Assembly (NCBI GenBank): GCA_963828555.1
Contig: CAWHEL010000002.1
Coordinates: 310,001-374,000 of the forward strand
DNA length: 64,000 nucleotides
Direction: 5' to 3'
Source: JADJPO01 sp963828555
Lineage (GTDB): Bacteria; Actinomycetota; Actinomycetes; Actinomycetales; Kineosporiaceae
Shown here: positions 51,099 through 60,097 of the stretch, piece after piece
Numbering within the stretch: position 1 is the first letter of the stretch
Layout of the letters: the number at the start of each line of letters is the position of its first letter
Translations under genes and position numbers: made by a program
The notes under the pieces: generated by a model
Databases searched by the model: none
Seen by the model: the letters and a program-made list of their open reading frames with translations, nothing else
Told to the model about the DNA's origin: nothing

Positions 51099-52252
51099 AT
51101 GGCGACGGAAGTGCGGGTGCCGACCACCGGGAACGCCGGGGAGGACGCCGTCCTGCTCGACTGGCTGGTCGTCGAAGGCCAGGAGGTCAGCGCCGGCGAC
51201 GTGCTGGTGACCCTCGAGACGGCCAAGTCGACGATCGACATCGAGGCGCCCACCTCGGGGCGGGTCCTGAAGATCCATGCGGACGCCGGAGCTGAGGTCG
51301 CGGAGTACTCCGTGATCGCCGTCATCGGCGCCCCGGACGAGGTCGCACCCGTGGCTCCGCCGGCGGTCGAGGCGGCCGACCGTGAGCGGGCCAGCGCCTC
51401 CCCCCGGGCCCGGATCCTTGCCGCCCGGTACGCCATCGACCTGAGCGCACTTCACGGCACCGGGCCCGGCGGGCGGATCCTCGCCGCGGACGTCCTTGCC
51501 GTCGACCGCACAACACCGGCACCAGCGACGGCGGCGCCAGCACCTGTACGAGCCCTCGCGGCGGCGCCCGGCGACGACCACGTCGTCGTGCCGGTCCGGG
51601 GCGCACGCAAGGTGGCGGCGGAACGCATGCTCGCCTCGCTGCAGCAGACCGCCCAACTGACCCTCACCCGGTACGCGCCGGCCGGTGCCCTGCTCCGCTA
51701 CGCCGCCCGGCTGCGCGAGGTCACCGAGGCGCGCGCACTGCCCCGGATCGGGGTCAACGACCTGCTGCTGTTCGCCACCGCCCGGGCCGTGGCCCGGCAT
51801 CCGGCGGCCAACTCCTGGTTCGACTGGGACGGCATCACGCAGTTCCGCAGGGTGCAACCTGAGTTTCGCGGTCGACACCGGCGCAGGCCCTTCTGGTGCC
51901 GGTGATCCCGTCCGCCGACGTGCTGCCGCTGGCCGAGCTGGCCGCGGCGGCCCACACCGCGATCGACCGCTGCCGGTCGGGCAGCCTGACCCCCGACGAG
52001 ATGACCGGGGGAACCTTCACCGTGTCCAACCTGGGCGGGCTCGGAGTGCACTGGTTCACCCCGGTGCTGAACCCTCCGCAGAGCTGCGTCCTCGGCATCG
52101 GTGCCCTGCACACGCCGCACCCCGAGGCGTCACCGCTGCTGCCGCTGTCCCTCACCTTCGACCATCGCGCGCTGGACGGCGGACCGGCGGCGGCACTGCT
52201 GGCCGACATCGCCTCCTGCATCGAGACCGTCGACGTCCTGTCCGCCCTGTGA
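51099..52252 (+). pseudogene. E2 acyltransferase of a 2-oxo-acid dehydrogenase complex, two frameshifts
   Basis: The domain order is complete: lipoyl domain with the lipoylated lysine in LVTLETAKSTIDIEAP (about residues 35-50), subunit-binding domain (SPRARILAARYAIDLSALHG, GPGGRILAADVLA), then the catalytic domain. Reading breaks near 51854, where removing one G restores NLSFAVDTGAG, and again near 51888-51890, where removing one C restores GLLVPVIPSADVLPL. The last frame carries the active site TFDHRALDGGPAAALL and ends at 52252. As written the protein stops at 51905 without its catalytic residues. GGAG precedes ATG 51099. Frameshifts may be real or sequencing errors; the intact downstream E1 favours the latter. 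Confidence 0.82.
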
Positions 52253-52270
52253 CCTGCTGAAGGATCTGAC

Positions 52271-54739
52271 ATGGCAAGGGAAATCCTGGTCGACCCGGCC
52301 GTCACGCGAGCGCGGTCCCAGATCGACCTCGGCAGCATCGCGGTCAACGCCTACCAGGGCGACCTGGAGCGCGAGCGCGCCGAGTTCTCCGACGCCGGGC
52401 TCGACCAGATCGGCCGGGACATGGTGCTGGTGCGCGAGTTCGAGCTGATGCTCAACGCGGTCAAGCGCGAGGGCGGCTACCTCGACGTCCCCTATGCGCA
52501 CGCGGGGCCCGCCCACCTGTCGATCGGGCAGGAGGGCGCCGCCGTCGGGCAGTCGTTCACCCTCACCGCCGCCGACAAGGTGTTCGGGTCGCACCGCAGC
52601 CATGGCGAGGTGATCGCCAAGGGGCTCTCGGCGATGCGCGGGCTCGCGCCCGACCAGCTCGTGCAGGCCCTGTCCACGTGGTCCCACGGCGACATCTGGC
52701 GGGTGGTCGACAAGCACCTCGCGGACGACGACCCCGCGCAGCAGGCGATCAACTTCCTGATCTACGGCATGACCGCCGAGACCTTCGGGCGCCGCACCGG
52801 GTTCAACCGGGGCATGGGCGGGAGCATGCATGCCTTCTTCCCGCCGTTGGGCATCTACCCGAACAACGCCATCGTCGGCGGGTCGGCCCCGCTGGCCACC
52901 GGGGCCGCGCTCTACAACCGGCTGCAGGTCAAGGACGGCATCGTCGTCGCCAGCATCGGCGACGCCTCCACCGGCACCGGGCCGGTGTGGGAGTCCCTGC
53001 AGTTCGCGAGCATGGGCCAGCTGCGTCACCTGATGGACGAGCGCCACCGCGGCGGGCTCCCCGTGGTCTTCTTCATCGTCAACAACTTCTACGGCATGGG
53101 TGGCCAGACCATCGGCGAGACCATGGCGTTCGACCACCCCTCGCGGATCGGGGCGGGGGTCAACCCGGACAACCTGCACGCCCAGACCGTGGACGGGAAC
53201 AACCCTCTGGCCGTCATCGCCGCCATGCGGGAGGCCCGCCGCCACATCGAGAACGGCACCGGGCCGGTGCTGATCGACTGCCAGTGCTACCGCCTGACCG
53301 GTCACTCCCCCAGCGACGCCTCCTCCTACCGCACCAAGGAAGAGGTCGACCTCTGGGCCGCGGTCGACCCGATCCCCACCTACTTCCAGCGCCTCGTCGA
53401 CGGCGGCGTCGTGCCGGCCGGGCGGCTGGCCGAGCACAAGGCCTGGGCCGAGGACGTCGTCCGCACCGCACTCGAGGTGGCGATCGACACCGAGGTCTCG
53501 CCGCGTCTGGAACTGCGCACCGACCCGCAGGTGATGGCCCGGGCCACGTTCAACAACACCGAGGTCGAACCCGGCACCGCCCCCGTCGGCGAGACCACCG
53601 TCCCGGCGGCCGAGCTGCCCCACCTGCAGGCCCTTGCCCGCAAGTCGCGCGCCGGCCTGGCCGACGGCGTCCGGCTGAGCGGGGCCAAGGCGATCACCTT
53701 CCGCGACGCCCTCTTCGAGGCAGTCGTCGACGCCACCGCTGCCGATGACCGGCTCGCCCTGTGGGGTGAGGAGAACCGCGACTGGGGCGGTTCGTTCGGC
53801 GTCTACCGCGGGCTGACCGAGTTCCTGCCTCGCCACCGCCTGTTCAACTCACCGATCTCCGAGGCCGCGATCGTCGGCGCCGGCGTCGGCTACGCGATCA
53901 GCGGCGGGCGCGCCCTGGTCGAGCTCATGTACGCCGACTTCATCGGCCGGGCCGGTGACGAGGTGTTCAACCAGATGGCCAAGTGGCAGGCGATGTCCGG
54001 CGGCCTGGTCCAGCTCCCGCTGGTCGTACGGATCTCGGTCGGAGCGAAGTACGGGGCCCAGCACTCCCAGGACTGGAGCTCCATGGTCTCCACCGTGCCC
54101 GGTCTCAAGGTGGTGTTCCCCGCCACGGCCCACGACGCCAAGGGTCTGCTCGCCAGCGCGCTGGCGGGCAACGACCCGGTGCTGTTCTTCGAGAGCCAGC
54201 GGCTCTACGACCTGCCCGAGACCATCCATCCGGACGGCGTGCCGCGCGAGTCGTACCGGGTGCCGATCGGCACGGCGAACCGCGTGCGCAGCGGAGACGA
54301 TCTGACCTTCCTCAGTGTCGGCGCGACCCTTCAGCGGGCTCTCGACGCCGCCGACACCCTCGCCGGCACCTACGGCCTGCAGGCCGACGTCATCGACGCC
54401 CGTTCCCTGGTGCCGTTCGACTACAGCCTGCTGCTGGAATCGGTGCACCGGACCGGACGGCTGGTCTGCGTCTCCGACGCCAACCTGCGCGGCAGCTGGC
54501 TGAACACCATCGCCGCCAAGGTCGGCGTCGAGGCCTTCGACGACCTCGACGCCCCGGTCGTGGTGCTGGGCGCACGCAACTGGATCGCCCCGCCCGCCGA
54601 GCTGGAGTGGGAGTTCTTCGTGACCGTCGCCGACATCGTCGACGCCGTGCACACCCGGATCAAACCTCTACCGGGCCATGTGGTTCAGGACGGCCCCGGC
54701 GCGGACGGCACCCTCGAGGAGTCGGCGCTGGGCATCTGA
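52271..54739 (+). CDS. Fused alpha-beta E1 component of a 2-oxo-acid/acetoin-type dehydrogenase
   Basis: The 822-residue protein joins both E1 subunits. Residues about 1-440 are the alpha part, with the thiamine-diphosphate motif IGDASTGTGPVWESLQF (near 229) ending in FIVNNFYGMGGQT. Residues about 470-800 are the beta part, with SPISEAAIVGAGVGYAI, ALVELMYADFIGRAGDEVFN and VVRISVGAKYGAQHSQDW. It decarboxylates or cleaves a keto substrate and passes the acyl group to E2. Substrate cannot be read from sequence; acetoin, branched-chain keto acids or a keto-sugar are possible. It starts 18 bases after the E2 stop with an AAGG site. No E3 gene is nearby. Confidence 0.86.
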   Translation: MAREILVDPAVTRARSQIDLGSIAVNAYQGDLERERAEFSDAGLDQIGRDMVLVREFELMLNAVKREGGYLDVPYAHAGPAHLSIGQEGAAVGQSFTLTAADKVFGSHRSHGEVIAKGLSAMRGLAPDQLVQALSTWSHGDIWRVVDKHLADDDPAQQAINFLIYGMTAETFGRRTGFNRGMGGSMHAFFPPLGIYPNNAIVGGSAPLATGAALYNRLQVKDGIVVASIGDASTGTGPVWESLQFASMGQLRHLMDERHRGGLPVVFFIVNNFYGMGGQTIGETMAFDHPSRIGAGVNPDNLHAQTVDGNNPLAVIAAMREARRHIENGTGPVLIDCQCYRLTGHSPSDASSYRTKEEVDLWAAVDPIPTYFQRLVDGGVVPAGRLAEHKAWAEDVVRTALEVAIDTEVSPRLELRTDPQVMARATFNNTEVEPGTAPVGETTVPAAELPHLQALARKSRAGLADGVRLSGAKAITFRDALFEAVVDATAADDRLALWGEENRDWGGSFGVYRGLTEFLPRHRLFNSPISEAAIVGAGVGYAISGGRALVELMYADFIGRAGDEVFNQMAKWQAMSGGLVQLPLVVRISVGAKYGAQHSQDWSSMVSTVPGLKVVFPATAHDAKGLLASALAGNDPVLFFESQRLYDLPETIHPDGVPRESYRVPIGTANRVRSGDDLTFLSVGATLQRALDAADTLAGTYGLQADVIDARSLVPFDYSLLLESVHRTGRLVCVSDANLRGSWLNTIAAKVGVEAFDDLDAPVVVLGARNWIAPPAELEWEFFVTVADIVDAVHTRIKPLPGHVVQDGPGADGTLEESALGI

Positions 54740-54786
54740 CCTGCCGCCGCTGCCCGCGGTTGCCCTCGGCGGGGCATGATGACCGT

Positions 54787-55554
54787 ATGTCGTTCGACGT
54801 GAGCGCCGATGCCTATGCGGCCTTCATGGGCAGGTTCTCCGGTCCACTGGCCCATCTGTTCGCCGACGCGGTCGGGGTGTCCGACAGCCAGTCCGCCCTG
54901 GACGTGGGCTGCGGCACCGGCGCGCTCACCAACATCTTGGTCGAACGGCTGGGAATCGAGCATGTCTGCGCAGTCGATCCGTCGCCGTCCTTCATCACTG
55001 TCATGCACGAGAAGTTCCCCACGATGGATGTGCGGTGCGCGCGGGCGGAGCGCCTGCCCCACGAGAACGCCAGCGTCGACGTCGTCTTGGCTCAACTCGT
55101 CGTGCACTTCATGAGCGACCCGGCGCTCGGGCTGCGGGAGATGGCCCGGGTCGCTCGCCGCGGCGGGATCGTGGGAGCCAACGTCTGGGACCACGCCGGT
55201 GGTGCGGGGCCGCTGGCAGCGTTCTGGGCCGCGGTGCGCTCCCTCGATCCGCAGGCTCCCGACGAGTCGACCCTGCCCGGCGTTCGGGAAGGAGACCTGG
55301 CGGCGCTGTTCGCGCAGGCCGGCATGCCCCACTGCACCTCCACCGCACTGACCGTCGAGCTGGAGCACGCCTCCTTCGACCAGTGGTGGCAGCCCTTCAC
55401 CTTCGGGGTCGGACCCGCGGGAGCCTACGTCGGCGCGCTGACCGACACGGCGCGCGAGCGTCTTCGGGAGCAATGCCGGGCAACGCTCCCCAACGGGCCC
55501 TTCACGACACGGGCCACCGCCTGGACCGTGTGGGCAAACATCCCGCCCGCCTGA
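54787..55554 (+). CDS. Class I SAM-dependent methyltransferase
   Basis: The 255-residue protein has motif I ALDVGCGTGALTNILVERLG, the acidic strand CAVDPSPSFI, motif for substrate region RAERLPHENASVDVVLAQLV and a GLREMARVARRGGIVGANVW strand: a UbiE/MenG-like Methyltransf_11 layout. The ATG at 54787 lies 47 bases after the E1 gene. Substrate unknown, no obvious link to the sugar locus. Confidence 0.83.
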   Translation: MSFDVSADAYAAFMGRFSGPLAHLFADAVGVSDSQSALDVGCGTGALTNILVERLGIEHVCAVDPSPSFITVMHEKFPTMDVRCARAERLPHENASVDVVLAQLVVHFMSDPALGLREMARVARRGGIVGANVWDHAGGAGPLAAFWAAVRSLDPQAPDESTLPGVREGDLAALFAQAGMPHCTSTALTVELEHASFDQWWQPFTFGVGPAGAYVGALTDTARERLREQCRATLPNGPFTTRATAWTVWANIPPA

Positions 55555-55568
55555 GGCGCACGATCTCG

Positions 55569-56828
55569 TCATCCGTCGCGCTCGGCGAGCTCGCGGAACT
55601 CGTCGGGCACGCCACGCGAGCGTGCCAGGGTGGCCGGCAGGTAGCCGATGACGTCGCGGCCGAACTTGTTCCGCACCGCGTCCGTCGAGGTGTCCAGGGC
55701 CCAGCGGGCCGACCCGCGCGCCGAACCAGGTCGTTGCGGATCGCCCGGCGGCAGGTCGAGCTCCAACTGGATGACCTGTTGCGCCTCCAGATTCGACACT
55801 GAGATCGCCAGCAGACTGATCTCGATCGCTGCGTCGTCCTGATCGTCGATCGCCTGCCGGACGAGCTGTTCGGCGATCTCGGTCAGCGTGAGCGTGGTGG
55901 CGATCGGGGCCGCCAGGGTGTGCGAGCGGGTCACCGCCCGCATCCCCGCGAAACGCACTCGCACCGTGACGGTCCGCCCGGCTCGCCCCTTCGCCCGCAA
56001 CCGGGTGGCGACCCGGTCGGCCAGGTGACTGAGCACCGAACGCACCACCTCGGGGGTGGGCCGGCACCGGCCGAGGGCGGACTGCGCGCCGACCGAGCGC
56101 GCCCGGCCGGCACTCACGACGCGTCGTGGGTCCTCGTCCACCGCAAGGGCACTCACCCGCAGGCCCACCGCATGGCCGAGCAGACGCTCCACGATCATGG
56201 ACGGCGTGCGGGCGAGGTCGCCGATCGTGTGCACGCCGTCGGCGGCCAGTTTCCGTTCCGCCACAGGGCCGATGCCCCAGATCAGCGCCACTGGCAACGG
56301 GTCGAGGAAGGCCCTCTCAGTGCCCGGCTCCACCACCACCAGCCCATCCGGCTTGGCCACCTGAGAGGCCACCTTGGCCAGATGCTTGGTCCGCGCGACG
56401 CCCACCGAGATCGGCAGGCCCACCTCTTCGCGCACCCGACGCCGAAGCCCGGCGGCGATCGCCGCCGGCGAACCGAACAGGTGCGTCGAGCCGGAGACAT
56501 CGAGGAAGGCCTCGTCGATCGAGATCCGCTCCACGAGGGGGGTGACGTCGCCGAGGATGTCCATCACGTCGTCGGCCAGGCGCTGATAGGAGGAGAAGTG
56601 GCCCCTGACGAAGATGATCTCCGGGCACAGTCGCTTCGCACGCCACCCAGGCATTCCACCCTGGACACCGTGGGCCTTGGCCTCGTAGGAGGCCGCGAGC
56701 ACGACACCCCCGTGGGCGCTGCCGCCGACAGCGATCGGCAGACCACGCAGCGCAGGGTTCAGCAACTGCTCGACCGACGCGTAGAACGCGTCCAGGTCGG
56801 CGTGCAGAATGGTGGCTCCGCCGGACAC
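55569..56828 (-). CDS. dinB: DNA polymerase IV (Y-family)
   Basis: The 419-residue protein has the Y-family active site: D11 in ILHADLDAFYASVEQ and D105/E106 in ERISIDEAFLDVSG, followed by thumb (ISVGVARTKHLAKVASQVAK, LIWGIGPVAERKLAADGVHT) and little-finger domains. A sliding-clamp-binding motif QLELDL sits about 65 residues from the C-terminus. It copies damaged templates. The GTG at 56828 is just downstream of an SOS box, so expression should be LexA-controlled. Confidence 0.92.
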   Translation of the reverse strand: MSGGATILHADLDAFYASVEQLLNPALRGLPIAVGGSAHGGVVLAASYEAKAHGVQGGMPGWRAKRLCPEIIFVRGHFSSYQRLADDVMDILGDVTPLVERISIDEAFLDVSGSTHLFGSPAAIAAGLRRRVREEVGLPISVGVARTKHLAKVASQVAKPDGLVVVEPGTERAFLDPLPVALIWGIGPVAERKLAADGVHTIGDLARTPSMIVERLLGHAVGLRVSALAVDEDPRRVVSAGRARSVGAQSALGRCRPTPEVVRSVLSHLADRVATRLRAKGRAGRTVTVRVRFAGMRAVTRSHTLAAPIATTLTLTEIAEQLVRQAIDDQDDAAIEISLLAISVSNLEAQQVIQLELDLPPGDPQRPGSARGSARWALDTSTDAVRNKFGRDVIGYLPATLARSRGVPDEFRELAERDG

Positions 56829-56841
56829 GGAACCAGTCTAT

Positions 56842-56857
56842 TCGTACAGGTGTTCGA
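56842..56857. promoter_or_regulatory. LexA/SOS box
   Basis: On the minus strand the site reads TCGAACACCTGTACGA, one base from perfect dyad symmetry in its outer TCGAAC/GTTCGA halves and close to the actinobacterial SOS box TCGAAC-N4-GTTCGA. It lies 14 bases upstream of the DNA polymerase IV start and 20 bases upstream of the divergent 2TM gene. Confidence 0.72.
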
Positions 56858-56876
56858 ATGACCATAGAGGGGGCCG

Positions 56877-57212
56877 ATGAACACGCCGGTCTACGGAACG
56901 CCGCAGGGGCCGGTGGAGCCCAACGGCGAGTGGAACGTGCAGGACCGGTTGCGCGCCCAGGCGATGCGCAACCTGCGCCGCAAGGCCGAGTTCCGAACCC
57001 ACCTGGTCGTCTACGCGCTGGTGAACCTGCTTCTGGTGGTGATCTGGTTCGTCACCAGCCTCGGCGCCGGTGCCGGCTGGTTCCCCTGGTTCGTGTTCCC
57101 GATGTTCGGCTGGGGCATCGGGCTCGGGGTCCACGGCTGGACGGCCTACCGCGGCGACGAGCTCAGTGAGGACCGGATCCGCGAGGAGATGAAGCGGATC
57201 ACCGGATCCTGA
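56877..57212 (+). CDS. 2TM-domain small membrane protein
   Basis: The 111-residue protein has a helical N-terminal part (QDRLRAQAMRNLRRKAEFRT) and two membrane helices (LVVYALVNLLLVVIWFV, WFVFPMFGWGIGLGVHGW), the 2TM domain found in histidine kinases and stand-alone proteins. Its promoter region is shared with the SOS box of DNA polymerase IV, so DNA-damage induction is possible. Confidence 0.78.
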   Translation: MNTPVYGTPQGPVEPNGEWNVQDRLRAQAMRNLRRKAEFRTHLVVYALVNLLLVVIWFVTSLGAGAGWFPWFVFPMFGWGIGLGVHGWTAYRGDELSEDRIREEMKRITGS

Positions 57213-57222
57213 ACCGAAGCGT

Positions 57223-57603
57223 CTACGCCATCGTGGCCGGCGGGTCGTATCGGGGCTGGTAAAGGGTCATCTCGCCTGATCCTGGAATCCGCAGTCGTAT
57301 GGTGGATCCCCAGCCTTGCTCCTCGATGTCACCGACGAATTCGGCGCCCTTGGCGCGCAGGTCCGCCACCGTCTCGGCGAGGTCGTCGCAGATCAACGAG
57401 ACGTCGAACTGCTGGCTCGTGCCGTCGACCGTCCCGTCGTGCTCCCAGGAACTGGGATGCACTCCGAGCTCGCTGGGGCCGGTCTTGAAGATCAGCCACC
57501 CGCCTCCGGTATCCGTTGCCGGAAAGCCGAGGACATCACGGAAGAAGGCTCGCGCAGCGTCTGGGTCATGGGCATACACCAGCGTATGGACAGCGGAGAT
57601 CAT
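57223..57603 (-). CDS. VOC-family (glyoxalase-like) protein
   Basis: The 126-residue protein has two VOC beta-alpha-beta modules: VHTLVYAHDPDAARAFFRDV, LGFPATDTGGGWLIFKTG and FDVSLICDDLAETVADLRAK, GAEFVGDIEEQGWGSTIRLR. Such proteins bind metal and are lyases, dioxygenases or resistance proteins. A TATTCT box 6-10 bases before the ATG suggests a leaderless mRNA. Confidence 0.8.
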   Translation of the reverse strand: MISAVHTLVYAHDPDAARAFFRDVLGFPATDTGGGWLIFKTGPSELGVHPSSWEHDGTVDGTSQQFDVSLICDDLAETVADLRAKGAEFVGDIEEQGWGSTIRLRIPGSGEMTLYQPRYDPPATMA

Positions 57604-57707
57604 GGCCGCAGAATAGACCCCGCCGCGGCAGAAGGCTTCGGTTGCCCGAACCCCTCCGTTCACCGTCCATCGACGGGGCGTTGGCCTGGGTCGCGTACCA
57701 AGTAGCC

Positions 57708-58343
57708 ATGACCCAGCTTGCGGAGATGCAGACCCCCCGGCCCGGCGGCCTGCATGTCGTCACCGAGGTGGAACACAAGTTCGACGTGCCGCTGGCCTAC
57801 GTCGTCCCCGACGTGTCAGACCTGACCGGCGGCGGGTTCACCGGCGAGGCAGAACTGCAGGACCTGGACGCTACCTACTACGACACGGCCGACCGCCGGT
57901 TGCTCGCCGCCGGGATCACCGTGCGTCGGCGCAGCGGCGGCACGGACGCCGGCTGGCATCTCAAACTCCCCAAGGGAGTCGGCGTGCGCACCGAGGTGCG
58001 CCTGCCCGCCGGCGGGAGTCGGCAGGTACCCGGGGACCTGGTCGCCCGGGTAGCCGACTACACCGCCGGGCGTCGCCTGCTCCCCCTGGCCCGGCTGCAG
58101 ACAGAGCGCACGCTGTACACGGTCTGGGACGCGGCAGGCCGGCCGCTGGTGGAACTGGCCCTGGACCAGGTCACCGCCTCGGTCCGTGGTGTATCGGGTG
58201 AGACCAGCGTGACCTGGTGCGAGCTGGAGGTCGAACTCGTCGACGGGGACCCCGCACTGCTCGCCCCGATCGGGCACCGTCTGACCGACGCCGGCGCCAC
58301 CCCGGGCCGCTACCCCTCGAAGCTGGCCCGCGCGCTGGCCTGA
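57708..58343 (+). CDS. CYTH-domain protein
   Basis: The 211-residue protein has the CYTH signature E20-x-E22-x-K24 in VTEVEHKFDV and further tunnel residues (ATYYDTADRRLLAAGITVRR, GWHLKLPKGVGVRTEVRLP, CELEVELVDGD). CYTH enzymes act on triphosphates with divalent metal. It lacks the CHAD domain often fused to actinobacterial CYTH proteins. The ATG at 57708 opens the conserved domain; no Shine-Dalgarno precedes it. Confidence 0.85.
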   Translation: MTQLAEMQTPRPGGLHVVTEVEHKFDVPLAYVVPDVSDLTGGGFTGEAELQDLDATYYDTADRRLLAAGITVRRRSGGTDAGWHLKLPKGVGVRTEVRLPAGGSRQVPGDLVARVADYTAGRRLLPLARLQTERTLYTVWDAAGRPLVELALDQVTASVRGVSGETSVTWCELEVELVDGDPALLAPIGHRLTDAGATPGRYPSKLARALA

Positions 58344-58356
58344 GTCGCAGCCGAGT

Positions 58357-59193
58357 TCACAGCTCGTCGACGCACGCCCCGCGGCCGAGCTCCGACAGAC
58401 CGGTGAGATCACCCGGCCCCAGTTGGGTGATCACGCCGTTGGCCTGCGGGAACATCACTTCCATGGGGTTGTCGACGTGGGCCAGCCCGGCCAGATGTCC
58501 CAGTTCGTGCTGGATCACCGAGCGGGCCAGGGCGACCCCTTCCGATTTGGTGGTCAGCTCGGCGAGCGCCTGGGCGTCGAGGCGGATCTGACCGGTCACG
58601 TAGACCTCGGGCCCCTTCCCGCGGCGCACCGAGATGCTCCGGGCCTGCCCGACGACGTCGGTGGCGAAATCGGCGTTCTCCTCGGCGCTCTGCCAGGCGA
58701 TGAGCACGGGCGCCCACCTGTCGCCGTAGCGCTCCGGCTGGAACGAGCGGCGGTCGGGCAGCGGGACCTCGTTAGTGTCGCCGTCGTCGACGAAGCGCAG
58801 CCCGGTCGCCGCGGAGACCTGGTTCACCGCATCGGCGATCAGCTGGTCACCACCCGCCGGGGCGCCCGCCTGGCGCACGACGTAGTGCACCGGCCGGCAC
58901 GGATCCCAGGCGATCGGAGTGATGCCGTCCTCCTGGCGGGCCAGGAAGGCGTAGGAGGTGCCCGGGAAGGCCGGCGCAACGGGGGTGCCCAGCGGGTGCG
59001 GCGACGCCTCGTGCCCGGGGCGGGGCACTCCGGCGGCGGCCCTGGCCGCACGATCGGCGAGCGGGGGCACGGCATACAAGCCGATCACCAGTGCCGCAGC
59101 GGCGACGACGAGGACCCAGCGTCGGACGAGGACCGGACGTGGCGCACCAACCGGACGCTGCACGTGTCCGCCGTCAGCCACGCCCTCCGCCAC
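58357..59193 (-). CDS. Matrixin-like zinc metalloprotease, membrane-anchored
   Basis: The 278-residue protein has an N-terminal membrane helix (WVLVVAAAALVIGLYAVPPL) and an extracytoplasmic domain ending in HELGHLAGLAHVDNPMEVMF, the HExxHxxGxxH zinc site plus Met-turn of matrixins. WDPCRPVHYVVRQAG opens the domain, as in related secreted proteases. The substrate is unknown. The start codon is GTG at 59193; no strong site precedes it. Confidence 0.83.
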   Translation of the reverse strand: MAEGVADGGHVQRPVGAPRPVLVRRWVLVVAAAALVIGLYAVPPLADRAARAAAGVPRPGHEASPHPLGTPVAPAFPGTSYAFLARQEDGITPIAWDPCRPVHYVVRQAGAPAGGDQLIADAVNQVSAATGLRFVDDGDTNEVPLPDRRSFQPERYGDRWAPVLIAWQSAEENADFATDVVGQARSISVRRGKGPEVYVTGQIRLDAQALAELTTKSEGVALARSVIQHELGHLAGLAHVDNPMEVMFPQANGVITQLGPGDLTGLSELGRGACVDEL

Positions 59194-59245
59194 GCCCTGC
59201 TCGTCGGCCGCGCGGGCCCGGATGTGAGCCGGTTAGGGTCAGGGC

Positions 59246-60076
59246 GTGACCGAGATCCCCCAGCTGACTCTGAACGACGGTGCCTTCCTGCCCGTGATCG
59301 GGTTCGGCACCTACCCGCACGCGGGCGACGACTCGCGCCTGACCGCCCTCACGGCGTTGGAGGCCGGCTACCGCCTCCTCGACACCGCCCTGAGGTATGA
59401 GAACGAGTCCTCGGTGGGCCGCGCCGTCCGCGAGTGCGGGATCCCTCGCGACCAGATCGTGGTGACCAGCAAGATCCCCGGCCGCCACCACGGGCGGGAC
59501 GCGGCACGGGCCTCGTGCGCCGAGTCGATCGCCAACCTCCACCTGGAGCGGATCGACCTCTACCTGATTCATTGGCCGTTGCCCCGTCTCGACCTCTACG
59601 TCGACACTTGGCGCACCATGATCGAACTGCGTGACGCCGGCCTGGTCGGTTCGATCGGGGTCTCCAACTTCACCGCCGACCAGATCAAGCGGCTGCAGGA
59701 CGCGACCGGGGTCACCCCCGCGGTGAACCAGGTGGAGCTGCATCCCTACTTCCCACAGGCCGAGCTGCACGCCTTCCACCAGGCCGAGGGCATCGTCACC
59801 GAGTCCTGGAGCCCGATGGGCCGCGGTGAGCTGCTCGCCGACCCGGTGGTGGCGCAGGTCGCCACCGCGCACGGGGTCACCCCCGCTCAGGCGCTCCTGC
59901 GCTGGCACCTGCAGCGCGGGATCGTGCCGATCCCGATGTCCTCGGACGCCGCCCGGCAACGCATCAACCTCGACCTCTTCGGCTTCGCCCTGACCGAGGC
60001 CGAGTCGGAACGGCTCTCCGGGCTCGAGCGCGGACGGCTCTGGGGGCAGGACCCGAACACCCACGAGGAGTTCTGA
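59246..60076 (+). CDS. Aldo/keto reductase, 2,5-diketogluconate reductase-like
   Basis: The 276-residue protein has GYRLLDTALRYENES with the catalytic D and Y, VVTSKIPGRHHG with the lysine, LYLIHWPLPRLD with the histidine and the cofactor loop GIVPIPMSSDAARQRINLDL. The usual KS of the phosphate loop is replaced by MSS. GTG 59246 is preceded by TTAGGGT and no Shine-Dalgarno, suggesting a leaderless mRNA. It is convergent with the large secreted protein gene. Confidence 0.88.
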   Translation: MTEIPQLTLNDGAFLPVIGFGTYPHAGDDSRLTALTALEAGYRLLDTALRYENESSVGRAVRECGIPRDQIVVTSKIPGRHHGRDAARASCAESIANLHLERIDLYLIHWPLPRLDLYVDTWRTMIELRDAGLVGSIGVSNFTADQIKRLQDATGVTPAVNQVELHPYFPQAELHAFHQAEGIVTESWSPMGRGELLADPVVAQVATAHGVTPAQALLRWHLQRGIVPIPMSSDAARQRINLDLFGFALTEAESERLSGLERGRLWGQDPNTHEEF

Positions 60077-60097
60077 GGCCCTACCCCGCAACCGGTC

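Noticed and set aside
52130..53836. 568-codon minus-strand frame over the E1 gene
   Set aside because: Antisense shadow of the fused E1, rich in G, H, D and V with no recognisable motif.
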